A stretch of DNA of 64,000 nt from Sporosarcina luteola (GCA_014204635.1 JACHLS010000001.1:124001-188000); one strand, 5' to 3'. Shown: positions 51,123 to 60,742, counted from the stretch's first letter. Numbers and translations are program-made. The notes: generated by a model from the letters alone, not told the origin.

Positions 51123-52115
51123 TTGAATGAACAGCTGATTGAACAAATAACCAAAATGGTCGTAGAAAAACTGCAGGAAACGAAGGGGTTGTCTGAAACC
51201 CGGAAGTCGGATGAGACAATGCCGGTCAATCTCTTTGCAGAAGCACCGGTTGGCCGGGCGGTCACAGTGGAAAATCCAGAAGCAGATCCAGCCGGAGCGG
51301 TGACCTTCCACCGTACTGCGGAACAGAAACAGCCTAGTGCCGCTCCTTCCCAAATGACAGCCGCTGAGGCGTGTAAGAAGCACGACACAAAGAAGCAGTC
51401 GGATGGAAAGGAAACAGAATTGGCCGAACTTCGTAAGAAAACGCCGGCACGTGTTGGTGTTGGCAGAGCAGGTTCGCGTCCAAAAACAAAAACATGGCTT
51501 CAATTCCGGTTGGACCATGCGGCAGCCGTCGATGCGGTATACGGCGAAGTACCGGATGAATTACTGAGCCGGCTCGATCTTTTCCAAGTTCACTCCAGAG
51601 TGGCGGATAAGGAAGAATATATCCGCCGTCCTGATTTGGGCAGAAGGTTATCAGATGAATCGAAACAGACAGTAATGGAGAAGTGCAAAAAGGGGCCGAC
51701 TGTGCAAATCGTCGCTTCCAATGGATTGAGTGCGAAAGCGATCGAAGAGAACTTGGAGGATGTTTATTTATCCCTCGAACAGTCCCTACGCAACTTGAAT
51801 ATCGACATGGGAACGACCTTCTATGTTGATAAAGGACGGGTTGCCTTGATGGACGAAATCGGGGAAATGTTGCAGCCTGATGTCGTCGTCATGTTAATCG
51901 GCGAACGCCCTGGTCTCGTGTCAGCTGAGTCGTTGAGCGCCTATCTTTGCTACCAACCGCGCATCGGCACGATTGAAGCGGATCGGATGGTTATTTCCAA
52001 CATCCATAAGGGGGGCATCCCGCCGGTGGAAGCTGGAGCTTACTTAGGCACAGTCATCCAAAAAGTGCTGAAATATGAAGCGAGCGGTGTATCCCTTGTG
52101 AATAAAGAAGGCTAG
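51123..52115 (+). CDS. eutC: Ethanolamine ammonia-lyase small subunit EutC
   Basis: A 330-residue small subunit, which binds the cobalamin together with EutB. The conserved core runs from about residue 110 (KTWLQFRLDHAAAVDAVYGEVP) and includes VASNGLSAKAIEENL, LIGERPGL and the C-terminal GGIPPVEAGAYLG. The first 20 residues form an amphipathic helix (LIEQITKMVVEKLQE), then about 85 low-complexity, charged residues. Such helices serve as encapsulation peptides in other microcompartment enzymes. TTG start after AGGAGG. Confidence 0.95.
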   Translation: MNEQLIEQITKMVVEKLQETKGLSETRKSDETMPVNLFAEAPVGRAVTVENPEADPAGAVTFHRTAEQKQPSAAPSQMTAAEACKKHDTKKQSDGKETELAELRKKTPARVGVGRAGSRPKTKTWLQFRLDHAAAVDAVYGEVPDELLSRLDLFQVHSRVADKEEYIRRPDLGRRLSDESKQTVMEKCKKGPTVQIVASNGLSAKAIEENLEDVYLSLEQSLRNLNIDMGTTFYVDKGRVALMDEIGEMLQPDVVVMLIGERPGLVSAESLSAYLCYQPRIGTIEADRMVISNIHKGGIPPVEAGAYLGTVIQKVLKYEASGVSLVNKEG

Positions 52116-52128
52116 GAGGCGGCAGTCG

Positions 52129-52773
52129 ATGAAAATCTATGCAGACATCTTGTCCATGCAAGTCATCCCGAATGTGAATGAAGAGCTGGCAAAGAAATTT
52201 AATCTGAAGCCGTATCAGCGAAGCATCGGTCTTGTCACCACGACCATTGATGATGTCGGCTATACCGCGATTGACGAGGCTACAAAGAAGACCGATGTTG
52301 AAGTCGTGTACGCAAAAAGCTTCTATGCCGGAGCTGCGCATGCATCGGGTCCTCTTTCGGGTGAATTCCTTGGAGTCATCGCAGGCCAGTCGCCAGAAGA
52401 AGTGAAAAGCGGTTTGGATTCGATTCGGATCACGATTGAAAATGATGCTTATTTTGAAGCGATCAATGGAAATCCCGATCATGCACTTTATGCGCATACC
52501 GTTTCCAGCACAGGGACCTTTTTAGCGGAAATGGCGGGTATTCCGGTTGGACAGTCATTAGCTTACCTCATTGCACCGCCGCTCGAAGCGATTGTCGGGT
52601 TGGATGCGGCCTTGAAGGCGGCGGATGTAACATTATGCGAGTTTTTTGCTCCCCCATCGGAAACGAACTTTGGCGGCGGTCTATTAACCGGCAGCCAATC
52701 ATCGTGCCAGGCGGCAACAGATGCGTTCCGGGAAGCAATTCAAAATATGGCGAGAAACCCGCTTGGGTATTAA
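52129..52773 (+). CDS. eutL: Microcompartment shell protein EutL
   Basis: A 214-residue tandem-BMC shell protein forming pseudohexameric trimers with a gated central pore. Typical are YADILSMQVIPNVNEELAKKF, the SFYAGAAHASGPLSGE segment and the second-domain CxxN-like GGGLLTGSQSSCQAA. Full length. The start follows AGGAGG. Confidence 0.95.
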   Translation: MKIYADILSMQVIPNVNEELAKKFNLKPYQRSIGLVTTTIDDVGYTAIDEATKKTDVEVVYAKSFYAGAAHASGPLSGEFLGVIAGQSPEEVKSGLDSIRITIENDAYFEAINGNPDHALYAHTVSSTGTFLAEMAGIPVGQSLAYLIAPPLEAIVGLDAALKAADVTLCEFFAPPSETNFGGGLLTGSQSSCQAATDAFREAIQNMARNPLGY

Positions 52774-52806
52774 TCGCCAATAGTAAGCAAGGAAGGAGTG
52801 ATTGAC

Positions 52807-54315
52807 TTGGTGCAGGCACTAGACGCTGATTTATTGGCCCTCCAGGAAATGCGTACAGCTGTCAAAACAGCAAAAGAAGCGCAACTTAAATTCATGAGCT
52901 ACACGCAGCAACAAGTGGACAATATTGTCAAAGCTGTTGCGGAAGCCGCCTTCAAGGAATCCGAACGTCTTGCGTTTATGGCGGTGGAAGAAACAGGAAT
53001 GGGCGTTGCGGTCCATAAGAAAATCAAGAATGAAGTAGGTTCCCGAGATGTATACGAAAGTATAAAAGACATGAAAACTGTCGGCATCATCGGAGAGGAC
53101 AAAGTGAAAAAGGTCGTGGAAATCGCGGCTCCGTTCGGCGTGGTGGCGGGTATCATCCCGACGACCAATCCAACGTCGACTGCGTTCTTCAAAACTCTCA
53201 TTTCATTGAAAACAAGAAATGCGATTGTCGTCAGTCCCCATCCATATGCGGTGAATTGCACGCATGAAGCGTTGAAAGTGTGTGACGCGGCTGCTGTGAA
53301 AGCGGGAGCACCGGAAGGATTAATTCAATGTTTGACGATGTCTTCCATGGAAGCGACCCAGCAATTGATGAAACATCCGGACGTCAATTTGATCTTGGCA
53401 ACAGGTGGCGGTGCACTCGTGAAAGCCGCTTATAGCTCAGGCAAGCCGGCTTATGGTGTTGGACCGGGGAATGTTCCTGTGTACATCGAGCGCTCGGCGA
53501 AAGTAGAAAAAGCAGTCCGGGATATCGTCAACAGCAAATCGTTCGATTACGGCACGATCTGTGCGACGGAACAAGCGATTGTTGTTGATAAAAATATTCT
53601 GGAACTCGTCAACCGGGAATTGAAGAAGAACGGTGCTTACATTATGTCGGATGAAGAGAAGCAAATCATGGAGAAAGTCGTCTCTCCTTCACCAGGCAAA
53701 GTGAACCCGAAGATTGTCGGCAGGAGCCCGCAAACGATCGCGAAACTTGCTGGCATCTCCATCCCGGAAGGCACACGCGTTATCATTGGGATGGAAACGA
53801 AAGTTGGAAAAGATGTTCCGTTCTCACTTGAGAAGCTATCTCCAGTCTTTGCAATGTACGTAGCCGATGATGTCAACCATGCGAAGGAAATTTGCATGTC
53901 TTTGCTCGATATCGGTGGACGGGGGCATAGCCTCTCAATTCATACAGAGAATGATTCCATCGCCCGCGAATTCGCAGTGGAAATGCCGGTTTCCCGTATC
54001 ATGGTCAACACGATGTCTTCTGTCGGAGCAGTCGGGGGGACGACAGGACTTATGCCGTCCTTCACATTAGGCTGCGGCACATTCGGCGGCAATATTACAT
54101 CCGACAATGTAACAGCAAAACACTTGCTGAACATTAAACGGATGGCATACGGCACAAAAGAAGTCACACTCCCTTCCCACCAGGAAGAGAAAACGACAGA
54201 TACAACCGATCAAGTCGTCTCAGAGGTCCTGACGAAAGTCGGATCCGATAGCGACATCGATCCGGAAGTCGTGAAAAACTTAGTCAGCGAGATTGTGAAG
54301 CAGTTGACGAAGTGA
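52807..54315 (+). CDS. eutE: Acylating acetaldehyde dehydrogenase EutE
   Basis: About 502 residues. Converts acetaldehyde, NAD+ and CoA to acetyl-CoA. The aldehyde dehydrogenase fold is clear: PFGVVAGIIPTTNPTSTAFFK (cofactor region), ILATGGGALVKAA and the catalytic Cys in FDYGTICATEQAIV. The N-terminus lacks the encapsulation helix known from E. coli EutE; instead a linker and a C-terminal amphipathic helix (PEVVKNLVSEIVKQLTK) are present. The TTG at 52807 or GTG at 52810 fits the GGAAGGAG site better than the GTG at 52798. Confidence 0.93.
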   Translation: MVQALDADLLALQEMRTAVKTAKEAQLKFMSYTQQQVDNIVKAVAEAAFKESERLAFMAVEETGMGVAVHKKIKNEVGSRDVYESIKDMKTVGIIGEDKVKKVVEIAAPFGVVAGIIPTTNPTSTAFFKTLISLKTRNAIVVSPHPYAVNCTHEALKVCDAAAVKAGAPEGLIQCLTMSSMEATQQLMKHPDVNLILATGGGALVKAAYSSGKPAYGVGPGNVPVYIERSAKVEKAVRDIVNSKSFDYGTICATEQAIVVDKNILELVNRELKKNGAYIMSDEEKQIMEKVVSPSPGKVNPKIVGRSPQTIAKLAGISIPEGTRVIIGMETKVGKDVPFSLEKLSPVFAMYVADDVNHAKEICMSLLDIGGRGHSLSIHTENDSIAREFAVEMPVSRIMVNTMSSVGAVGGTTGLMPSFTLGCGTFGGNITSDNVTAKHLLNIKRMAYGTKEVTLPSHQEEKTTDTTDQVVSEVLTKVGSDSDIDPEVVKNLVSEIVKQLTK

Positions 54316-54363
54316 TGGAAATAAAGACTAATACAAAATAAAACTCATTAGGAGGAAACAAAC

Positions 54364-54651
54364 ATGAACAGAGAAGGTACAGCATTAGGAATGGTAGAAA
54401 CTAAAGGTTTGATCGGTTCAATCGAAGCAGCAGACGCAATGGTGAAAGCGGCTAGCGTAAATCTTGTCGGTAAAGTACATGTCGGCGGCGGAATCGTAAC
54501 AGTTCTCGTACGCGGTGATGTAGGCGCAGTAAAAGCGGCAACTGATGCAGGCGCAGCAGCGGCACAACGTGTAGGCGAATTGCTATCTGTCCACGTTATC
54601 CCAAGACCGCATAACGAATTGGAAATGATCCTTCCTAAAATGGAAGGCTGA
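54364..54651 (+). CDS. eutM: Microcompartment shell protein EutM (hexameric BMC)
   Basis: A 95-residue single-domain BMC protein, the main hexameric facet tile. Hallmarks are [23 protein letters not shown], the [20 protein letters not shown] strand and [11 protein letters not shown] at the end. It is preceded by AGGAGG. A second, longer BMC protein with 60-70 per cent visible similarity is at 55849. Confidence 0.95.
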   Translation: MNREGTALGMVETKGLIGSIEAADAMVKAASVNLVGKVHVGGGIVTVLVRGDVGAVKAATDAGAAAAQRVGELLSVHVIPRPHNELEMILPKMEG

Positions 54652-54689
54652 TTCGGAAGCGAAAATAACAGCAGAAAGGTGGAAGTGGA

Positions 54690-55556
54690 ATGGATCAGCA
54701 ATTGATTGAACGGATTGTCGGGGAAGTCCTCGGCCAGCTTTCAAAAGACGTGAGCCCATTGCCGGCCCACGCTGTTCCGATTGCCGTTTCTGCCCGCCAC
54801 GTACATCTGAAACCCGAACATGTGGAAGCGCTGTTTGGAAAGGGTTATGAATTGACGAAGCGGTCCGACTTATCACAGCCGGGCCAATTCGCTTCTAATG
54901 AAACAGTGGTTGTCGCAGGACCGAAAGGCAGCATTGAACGGGTGCGCATTCTCGGTCCTGCGCGTTCCCTTTCCCAAGTGGAAGTGAGCTTCACAGACGC
55001 CATGAAGTTAGGTGTTAAGCCGCCGCTTCGGGAGTCTGGCGACATCGAAGGGTCCGCAGGTATCACGCTCATCGGACCGAAAGGCAGCATTTACTTGGAA
55101 GAGGGCCTGATCGTCGCCCAAGCGCATATTCATATGGCGCCAGACGATGCTTCACGGTTCGGCGTGCAAAATGGCGAGTATGTAACAATTGAGGTAGATG
55201 GTGTTCGTCCCGTATCATTCCGGAATGTGAAAATTCGTGTGTCCGACCGGTATCGGCTGGAAATGCATATCGACACGGATGAAGCAAATGCAGGATTCAT
55301 CTCGCAAGGAACAATCGGACGACTAGTGAAGCTGGGAGCGGAAAAGGCGGAAACAGCAAAGACAGAAATGCATGTCCCGCAAAGTGCCCCACGGCTTGTG
55401 AATAAACCATATGAATTTAAGAAAAAGCTGCTTTCCAATGAAGATATCCGTTCCATTCAGGAACAGGACATTCTCCTCGACAAAGGGACGATTGTGACAG
55501 CGCTTGCGAAAGATACAGCGAGGGAACTCGGTAAGACGATTTCCTTCAGAAAGTAG
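54690..55556 (+). CDS. pduL: PduL-type phosphotransacylase with C-terminal extension
   Basis: A 288-residue enzyme that turns acetyl-CoA and phosphate into acetyl phosphate and recycles CoA in the lumen. Metal ligands are in VSARHVHL (His37, His39), AHIHMAPDD (His146, His148) and MHIDTDEAN (His193). The first 18 residues are an amphipathic helix (LIERIVGEVLGQLSK) typical of encapsulation peptides. After the core, residues 246-288 add a segment (LLSNEDIRSI ... KGTIVTALAKDTARELG) like that found attached to other microcompartment proteins. It replaces EutD here. Start after AAAGGTGG. Confidence 0.93.
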   Translation: MDQQLIERIVGEVLGQLSKDVSPLPAHAVPIAVSARHVHLKPEHVEALFGKGYELTKRSDLSQPGQFASNETVVVAGPKGSIERVRILGPARSLSQVEVSFTDAMKLGVKPPLRESGDIEGSAGITLIGPKGSIYLEEGLIVAQAHIHMAPDDASRFGVQNGEYVTIEVDGVRPVSFRNVKIRVSDRYRLEMHIDTDEANAGFISQGTIGRLVKLGAEKAETAKTEMHVPQSAPRLVNKPYEFKKKLLSNEDIRSIQEQDILLDKGTIVTALAKDTARELGKTISFRK

Positions 55557-55571
55557 AAAAGGTGATTACGC

Positions 55572-55874
55572 ATGCGAATGGGTAAAGTGATCGGTAACGT
55601 ATGGGCAACACGCAAGGAAGAGGGCTTGCAAGGGTTGAAATTGCTGATTATCCAGCCGATTGATGCATACGGAAACGCCATCCAGACGCAAATGGTGGCA
55701 GCAGACCGGATCGGTGCGGGGATTGGTGATGAAGTCCTGATTACGAGCGGCGGCTCCTCACGTTATATTATGAAAGATAATCCGATTCCTATCGATGCGG
55801 TAGTCATAGGAATCATTGATTCTACAGAAGTGAAGAGAGGCGAAATCGATGAGTCAAGCAATCGGAATGATTGA
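55572..55874 (+). CDS. eutN: Microcompartment vertex protein EutN/CcmL family
   Basis: A 100-residue pentameric vertex protein that caps the corners of the shell. Family features are MGKVIGNVWATRKEEGLQGLKLLIIQP and the AADRIGAGIGDEVLITSGGSSRY segment. It overlaps the next BMC gene by 26 bases. Start after AAAAGGTG. Confidence 0.94.
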   Translation: MRMGKVIGNVWATRKEEGLQGLKLLIIQPIDAYGNAIQTQMVAADRIGAGIGDEVLITSGGSSRYIMKDNPIPIDAVVIGIIDSTEVKRGEIDESSNRND

Positions 55875-56196
55875 AACAAAAGGGTTGATCGGTTCCATTG
55901 AAGCGGCGGATGCCATGATTAAAGCATCCAATGTATCCCTTGTGAAGCAAGAAATGGTCGATGGAGGGATTGTAACTGTCATCGTGCAAGGCGATGTCGG
56001 TGCGGTTCAGGCTGCCGTGGATGCAGGTCGGGACGCTGCAGCCCGTGTCGGTGAGCTACTAGGCTCACACGTCATCCCACGTCCGGATGAATCGGTCTAT
56101 AACATGGTAAAGCCGGCTCCTGTGGCCGAACCACAGCCTGCTAAGCAGGAAAAACAAGACGAACCCGTAAAACCGAAATCGGCTAAAAAACAATAA
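55849..56196 (+). CDS. Second hexameric BMC shell protein with charged tail
   Basis: A 115-residue shell protein. Residues 1-90 are a BMC domain ([55 protein letters not shown]), close to EutM. A Pro/Lys/Glu-rich tail of about 25 residues follows, which EutM lacks; it could face the lumen or the cytoplasm. It overlaps eutN, so it is part of the same transcript. EutK-like or PduJ-like naming is open. Confidence 0.9.
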   Translation: MSQAIGMIETKGLIGSIEAADAMIKASNVSLVKQEMVDGGIVTVIVQGDVGAVQAAVDAGRDAAARVGELLGSHVIPRPDESVYNMVKPAPVAEPQPAKQEKQDEPVKPKSAKKQ

Positions 56197-56295
56197 GGTG
56201 CATGACACCAGCAGGCAATGGACTTTGATTTATAATTGCAACTGATGTGACATGAAAGTCCTTTCCTTAGGCTTTGATAAAGGAGATGAGCGAGA

Positions 56296-57237
56296 TTGGC
56301 ATTTCGTAGACATAAAATTGCAGTCATCGGTGCGGGTCATACCGGAGCCACTGTTGCGCTCATGATAGCGCAAAAAGAATTAGGCGATGTCGTACTGGTG
56401 GACATCCCCGACTTGGTGAATCCGACAAAAGGGAAAGCGCTCGATTTGTTGCAAACGAGTCCCGTCCAGCGATTTGACTCCATGATTATTGGGACATCGG
56501 ATTATGCCGGTATCCAAGATGCCGATATGGTTATTGTGACGGCTGGGATTGCCCGGAAACCAGGCATGAGCCGTGATGATCTCGTCGCGACAAACGCGAA
56601 AATCATGCGATCTGTTTCCGAGCAGATCAAACAATATGCTCCTGAGAGCACCGTCCTTATTTTAAGTAATCCGGTCGATGCGATGACATATGTCTGCTAC
56701 AAGACGACCGGTTTTCCGAAAAATCGTGTGATCGGTCAGTCCGGAGTGCTGGACACTGCCCGATTTAATACATTTGTCGCGGAAGAACTCAACATTTCCG
56801 TTGAAGATGTATCAGGATTTGTACTCGGTGGACACGGCGATGATATGGTGCCGCTTGTGCGTTATTCAAATGCGGGTGGAATACCGCTTGAAAAAATCAT
56901 CCCGGCGGCTCGTCTGCAGGCGATTGTGGAACGGACAAGAAAAGGCGGCGGGGAAATTGTAGCTCTTTTGGGCAACGGAAGCGCCTACTATGCACCGGCA
57001 GCCGCGCTCGTCCAAATGGCAGAAGCGATCATTAAAGATAAAAAGCGGATTTTGCCATCCATTGCTTATTTGGAAGGCGAATATGGCTACCAGGATATTT
57101 ATCTAGGTGTTCCGACTGTAATTGGAGGCAACGGGATTGAAAGCATTATCGAACTACCTCTGACGGATGATGAGCAGCGGGCACTGGATAAGTCTGCGCA
57201 TTCTGTTCAGGTTGTGCTGAATATTTGCAATCGGTAA
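56296..57237 (+). CDS. mdh: Malate dehydrogenase
   Basis: A 313-residue NAD-dependent dehydrogenase. The nucleotide-binding motif is [12 protein letters not shown], and the substrate-loop Arg pair in [13 protein letters not shown] marks malate rather than lactate specificity (lactate enzymes have Gln at the first place). The catalytic His is in [10 protein letters not shown] and the NPVD loop is intact. It follows the eut genes after 99 bases, outside its usual citZ-icd-mdh setting in Bacillus. That gap has an inverted repeat GGACTTT/AAAGTCC but no clear T run. TTG start after AAAGGAG. Confidence 0.93.
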   Translation: MAFRRHKIAVIGAGHTGATVALMIAQKELGDVVLVDIPDLVNPTKGKALDLLQTSPVQRFDSMIIGTSDYAGIQDADMVIVTAGIARKPGMSRDDLVATNAKIMRSVSEQIKQYAPESTVLILSNPVDAMTYVCYKTTGFPKNRVIGQSGVLDTARFNTFVAEELNISVEDVSGFVLGGHGDDMVPLVRYSNAGGIPLEKIIPAARLQAIVERTRKGGGEIVALLGNGSAYYAPAAALVQMAEAIIKDKKRILPSIAYLEGEYGYQDIYLGVPTVIGGNGIESIIELPLTDDEQRALDKSAHSVQVVLNICNR

Positions 57238-57336
57238 ATTTTTGGGGTTTATCGTAATCAGTCCGCTTCTTTAACTATAAACAAGCAGAAAATTAGCTCT
57301 ATAGAATAAGTTGTTTAGTCGAGAAAAAAATTAAGA

Positions 57337-57366
57337 AAGCATTCCATTTTCGGAATGCTTTTTTAT
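57337..57366 (+). terminator. Intrinsic terminator after mdh
   Basis: AAGCATTCC and GGAATGCTT pair around ATTTTC and are followed by six T. It closes the eut-mdh unit. Confidence 0.85.
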
Positions 57367-57448
57367 TGGTTATTTGACACAAATCCTTCAATTATTTCTA
57401 GGTAGTACGATATAAGGAATATAGTAATGAAATAGGAGGTAACACCTA

Positions 57449-59554
57449 GTGAAAAAGCAGAGAAGTATTGCTTGGAAGCTGTCCGGATTAATTATTGGGC
57501 TGTTTGTTGTTCTATTTATTATTTATACAGTGACAACTAGTACAGTTTTACATAAGCAAAGCGTTTCGGACGCTGAAGAGTATGCAGTTGAAAATACACG
57601 GTTGAATGCAACGATCCTGAGCGAACGGTTTAATCAGACGAATGAGATGCTTCATACAACGAAGCATGTCTTTGAAACACTTCAAGCGAATCATGATTTA
57701 ACACCTGATGAAGTAGTTAATATCATCGAGACTAATTTAAAGAAAAATGACGATGCCACAGGGATGGCAGCCATTTTCGAAAAAGGTTTCATCCCCTTGG
57801 ACGGCGATATCCAAAGCGGCCTTGTAGATTCCACGGATCGCTTCGTACCCTATTTGTATAAGAAGAATGACGGCATTGGCGTAGAAGCATTGAGTGGCTA
57901 TGACAACCCGGGTGAAGGAGATTGGTACTTAATTCCGAAGAATGAAAAGCGGGCTGTCATGACGGAACCCTATGACTATAGTGCCGGGGGTCAAACTGTT
58001 TTGATGACAACGATCGCTGTCCCGCTTATTACGGAGTCCGGGCAATTTTTCGGTGTCTTAACGACGGATATTTCAATAGAATTTTTAAACAATCTTGTTC
58101 AAACGATCAAGCCGGAGGGCGGCTATGCCTCCATTATTACAGATGCAGGAGATTTAACGGCCAATAGCATGAAGCAGGAAATGAACGGTACGAACATGAG
58201 GGATGCGATTGATTGGGCTCCGGTTAAAGAAAAGCTGGATCAAGGCGATATAGGGACATTATATGTGGATTCTAAAAGTTTAAAAGAACCGGCATTTAAC
58301 TCATTTGCCCCAATTATGTTGCCGAATATTGACGAGGTATGGTCTGTGCAAACAGTTGTGCCGAACTCGAAAATTCTGGAGACGTATGATGCAATTTTAT
58401 TAATGACCATCCTCGCTGCTATCGTCATGATTGTCGTCATGACCGTTGCGACAGTTTGGTTCATTTTCAAGCAATTAAAGCCGCTTTCCTTCTTGCAGAA
58501 GTCGATTGAGACAGCGGCAACAGGGGATATGACGCAGTTTGTAGACGAATCCCATATTCGAAATGACGAAATCGGGGCAGTGGCAAAGGCTTATAATGAT
58601 ATGCTTCATCAAACAAATGAAGCGATCCAAGCAGTCCAAAAATCATCCAATGTCTTGAGCGAATCTTCTACGCATGTCCATCATGCTTTTGAAGAAATCG
58701 TAGCTTCCAGCGAGGAAGTTTCATTGGCGACAAATGAAATTGCCCAAGGTGCTTCCAAGCAATCCGAGGATACGGAAGAAACGAGCCGCGTCATGGCAGA
58801 ACTGGCAGAGCAGATCACTATCTTGTCCCAGTTATCGCAACAGATGAATGGCTTATCCCAACAAACAGTCGAGTCGACGGAGAAGGGGATGGCGGAAGTC
58901 GCCAACTTGCGTGAACACAACGCTTCCGCAAACGAAATGAATGCAAAGGTGCAAGAGCAAATGAATGCATTGTCGTCAAAAATTAATGCCATCAACCAAG
59001 TCATCACTTCAATTCATGATATTACAGCCCAAACGAATTTGCTTGCCTTAAATGCCAGCATTGAAGCGGCCCGGGCAGGGGAGCACGGCAAAGGATTTGC
59101 GGTCGTGGCAGAAGAAGTGCGTAAACTTGCAGAACAGTCACGTACAGAAACCGAAGTCATCCAGCAAACTGTCCATGAGATTCTCGAAGAGTCCCAGCAG
59201 ACGACTGCTGTCATTGAAACGAATCGAAAGGCGATGGAAGGGCAGAACGAATCTGTATCAAGCACAGAGGCCTCCTTCCAGCACAATGCCCAATTAACCG
59301 AACGGATGAGCAAAGTTATTCAGGAGTTGAATACGGAGCTGAACGTGATGTTGACAAATAAAGATCAAGCGATGCTATCGATCCAAAGCGTTTCCGCTGT
59401 ATCTGAAGAGACAGCGGCATCAGCAGAGCAAGTCAGTGCGTCATCAGCGGCACAGCAAACGGAATTGGAGCGGGTGGCAGATTCAACTACCCGCATGAAA
59501 AATATTGCCAATGAGTTGCAAGAAGTAGTGGAGCGCTTTAAACTACAACTATAG
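57449..59554 (+). CDS. Methyl-accepting chemotaxis protein with dCache sensor
   Basis: A 701-residue chemoreceptor. Membrane segment 1 at about 12-32, an outer dCache-type sensor domain (about 40-310, with [21 protein letters not shown]), segment 2 at about 312-337, HAMP, and the cytoplasmic signalling domain with the conserved hairpin tip [34 protein letters not shown] written here only in part. The ligand is unknown; dCache receptors often bind amino acids or amines, and the place beside the eut genes makes ethanolamine or an amino acid possible. GTG start after AGGAGG. Confidence 0.92.
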   Translation: MKKQRSIAWKLSGLIIGLFVVLFIIYTVTTSTVLHKQSVSDAEEYAVENTRLNATILSERFNQTNEMLHTTKHVFETLQANHDLTPDEVVNIIETNLKKNDDATGMAAIFEKGFIPLDGDIQSGLVDSTDRFVPYLYKKNDGIGVEALSGYDNPGEGDWYLIPKNEKRAVMTEPYDYSAGGQTVLMTTIAVPLITESGQFFGVLTTDISIEFLNNLVQTIKPEGGYASIITDAGDLTANSMKQEMNGTNMRDAIDWAPVKEKLDQGDIGTLYVDSKSLKEPAFNSFAPIMLPNIDEVWSVQTVVPNSKILETYDAILLMTILAAIVMIVVMTVATVWFIFKQLKPLSFLQKSIETAATGDMTQFVDESHIRNDEIGAVAKAYNDMLHQTNEAIQAVQKSSNVLSESSTHVHHAFEEIVASSEEVSLATNEIAQGASKQSEDTEETSRVMAELAEQITILSQLSQQMNGLSQQTVESTEKGMAEVANLREHNASANEMNAKVQEQMNALSSKINAINQVITSIHDITAQTNLLALNASIEAARAGEHGKGFAVVAEEVRKLAEQSRTETEVIQQTVHEILEESQQTTAVIETNRKAMEGQNESVSSTEASFQHNAQLTERMSKVIQELNTELNVMLTNKDQAMLSIQSVSAVSEETAASAEQVSASSAAQQTELERVADSTTRMKNIANELQEVVERFKLQL

Positions 59555-59593
59555 GACTCGAAAAAATTGAATAGCAGACATTGAACGATGAAA

Positions 59594-59738
59594 TGGTACC
59601 GTAACGGTTTAAAAGGGAATCCGGAAATCCGGAGCTGTCCCCGCAACTGTAAGCGCAGACGACCACCGATAAGCCACTATAGGCAACTATGGGAAGGCGG
59701 GTGGAAGGAGGAAGCGCAAGCCAGGAGACCTGCCATCC
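59594..59738 (+). ncRNA. Cobalamin riboswitch controlling the RNR-like gene
   Basis: All the conserved pieces of the B12 aptamer are in order: GGTTTAAAAGGGAATCCGG, AATCCGGAGCTGTCC, CCGCAACTGTAAGCG, GCCACTATAGG with ATGGGAAGGCGG, and GCCAGGAGACCTGCC (B12 box GCGCAAGCCAGGAGACC). A weak CCCG/CGGG hairpin with T5 (59791-59810) and a strong terminator (59844) follow. Expected to lower expression when cobalamin is plentiful. Confidence 0.95.
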
Positions 59739-59843
59739 ATCGTCAAAGCGACACTTTCTTCGGGGGTTGAGAGGTGGAAGCGAAACGGATCCCGGTCCAA
59801 CGGGCTTTTTAGGGTTCCAATTTGTTTCCCAATGATCCATTAT

Positions 59844-59884
59844 GAGCAATCGCTCTGCCGAAGTGGCAGGCGGTTGCTCTTTTC
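59844..59884 (+). terminator. Terminator in the leader of the RNR-like gene
   Basis: GAGCAATCGCTCTGCC and GGCAGGCGGTTGCTC form a long stem, followed by TTTT, 18 bases before the start codon. Likely expression platform of the B12 riboswitch. Confidence 0.85.
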
Positions 59885-59902
59885 ATTGAAAGGAGACGGA
59901 AG

Positions 59903-60742
59903 ATGAGAGCGATTCAACAGGAGCATGGCATTGGCGCTGAATTAAATAAGAAGTTTCCGGCACAGCAGCTGACACAGGGAGAATTCCGATATACGGAACG
60001 AGACATCGATAGATTGAAAATGGAACTGGCCGATCGGTTTTACGCGGCTCCATTGACTTCCGGTGAGGATGACATGCTGTTTCTTGCCATGAAAGCAATG
60101 CAGCATGAACAGGCGAATCGAATTAAAAAAGTAGTGGAAACGTATTGGGCATTATCAAACGGCTATGTATCGCTTTCCAAAGAGTTGGCGAATGTGCTGT
60201 GGGGAGTCACCCCATGTTTGGAGAAGGAGCAAAATATCGTCAGCATCGCAGATCAACAGTCGACATTGCTTATGCAAGTAGGAACTCCTTTCACTGTGAG
60301 CCTGCCGGACCTCTTTTGGAAACGGGTGATGGAGTGTGGTTCGTGGCAAATATTGGAGACTTCCAACGGACTTGCAGCAGACGTAAGAGAAATCTCCGCA
60401 ATCGGCCTGATGAAAGAACTATTGCGGCAACAGATGCAAAGCGGCCAACCATCGTTCTTCTTCGAAGATAAGTTGAACCCGGCACTTCCAAGAAAAATGC
60501 TGCCGTTCGGTGCCACCTTGCATTTAGAGCGGATAAGACAGAAAAGTAGAATCGATCATGTCATCGCCATTCAAGTGCGGCTCGTCAATTCGATTTTGAG
60601 CCATTTGGATGCTGAAAAGGCGTGGATGGCACCGATTTATTTTCAACTGCCAGCCGCCTTCAAGGTGATTGATTTATATAATTTGCAGATGCAGGCATGG
60701 AAAAGTGGAGCACGTTTGACTGTTTGCATACCGAATCAATAA
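59903..60742 (+). CDS. Small ribonucleotide-reductase-like protein without catalytic Cys (putative)
   Basis: A 279-residue soluble protein under a B12 riboswitch. Several stretches align by eye, in the right order, with the ten-stranded barrel of ribonucleotide reductase large subunits: FWKRVMECGSWQI (138-150) with the F-M-x-A-V-x-x-D-x-x-W-x-L stretch, QQMQSGQPSFFFEDKLN (176-192) with the T-G-x-P-x-x-F-x-D-x-x-N stretch, ATLHLER (204-210) with S-N-L-C-x-E-I, and LQMQAWKSGARLTV (261-274) with the C-terminal L-A-W-x-x-G-L-K. The radical Cys of S-N-L-C is His207 here, and no other active-site Cys is kept. So it would be inactive as a reductase. This identification is my own reading; the protein could instead be an unknown family. 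Start after AAAGGAG. Confidence 0.6.
   Translation: MRAIQQEHGIGAELNKKFPAQQLTQGEFRYTERDIDRLKMELADRFYAAPLTSGEDDMLFLAMKAMQHEQANRIKKVVETYWALSNGYVSLSKELANVLWGVTPCLEKEQNIVSIADQQSTLLMQVGTPFTVSLPDLFWKRVMECGSWQILETSNGLAADVREISAIGLMKELLRQQMQSGQPSFFFEDKLNPALPRKMLPFGATLHLERIRQKSRIDHVIAIQVRLVNSILSHLDAEKAWMAPIYFQLPAAFKVIDLYNLQMQAWKSGARLTVCIPNQ

Noticed and set aside
59740..59902. B12 riboswitch as part of the eut operon
   Set aside because: It lies 2.3 kb past mdh, beyond a chemoreceptor gene, and directly precedes the RNR-like gene.
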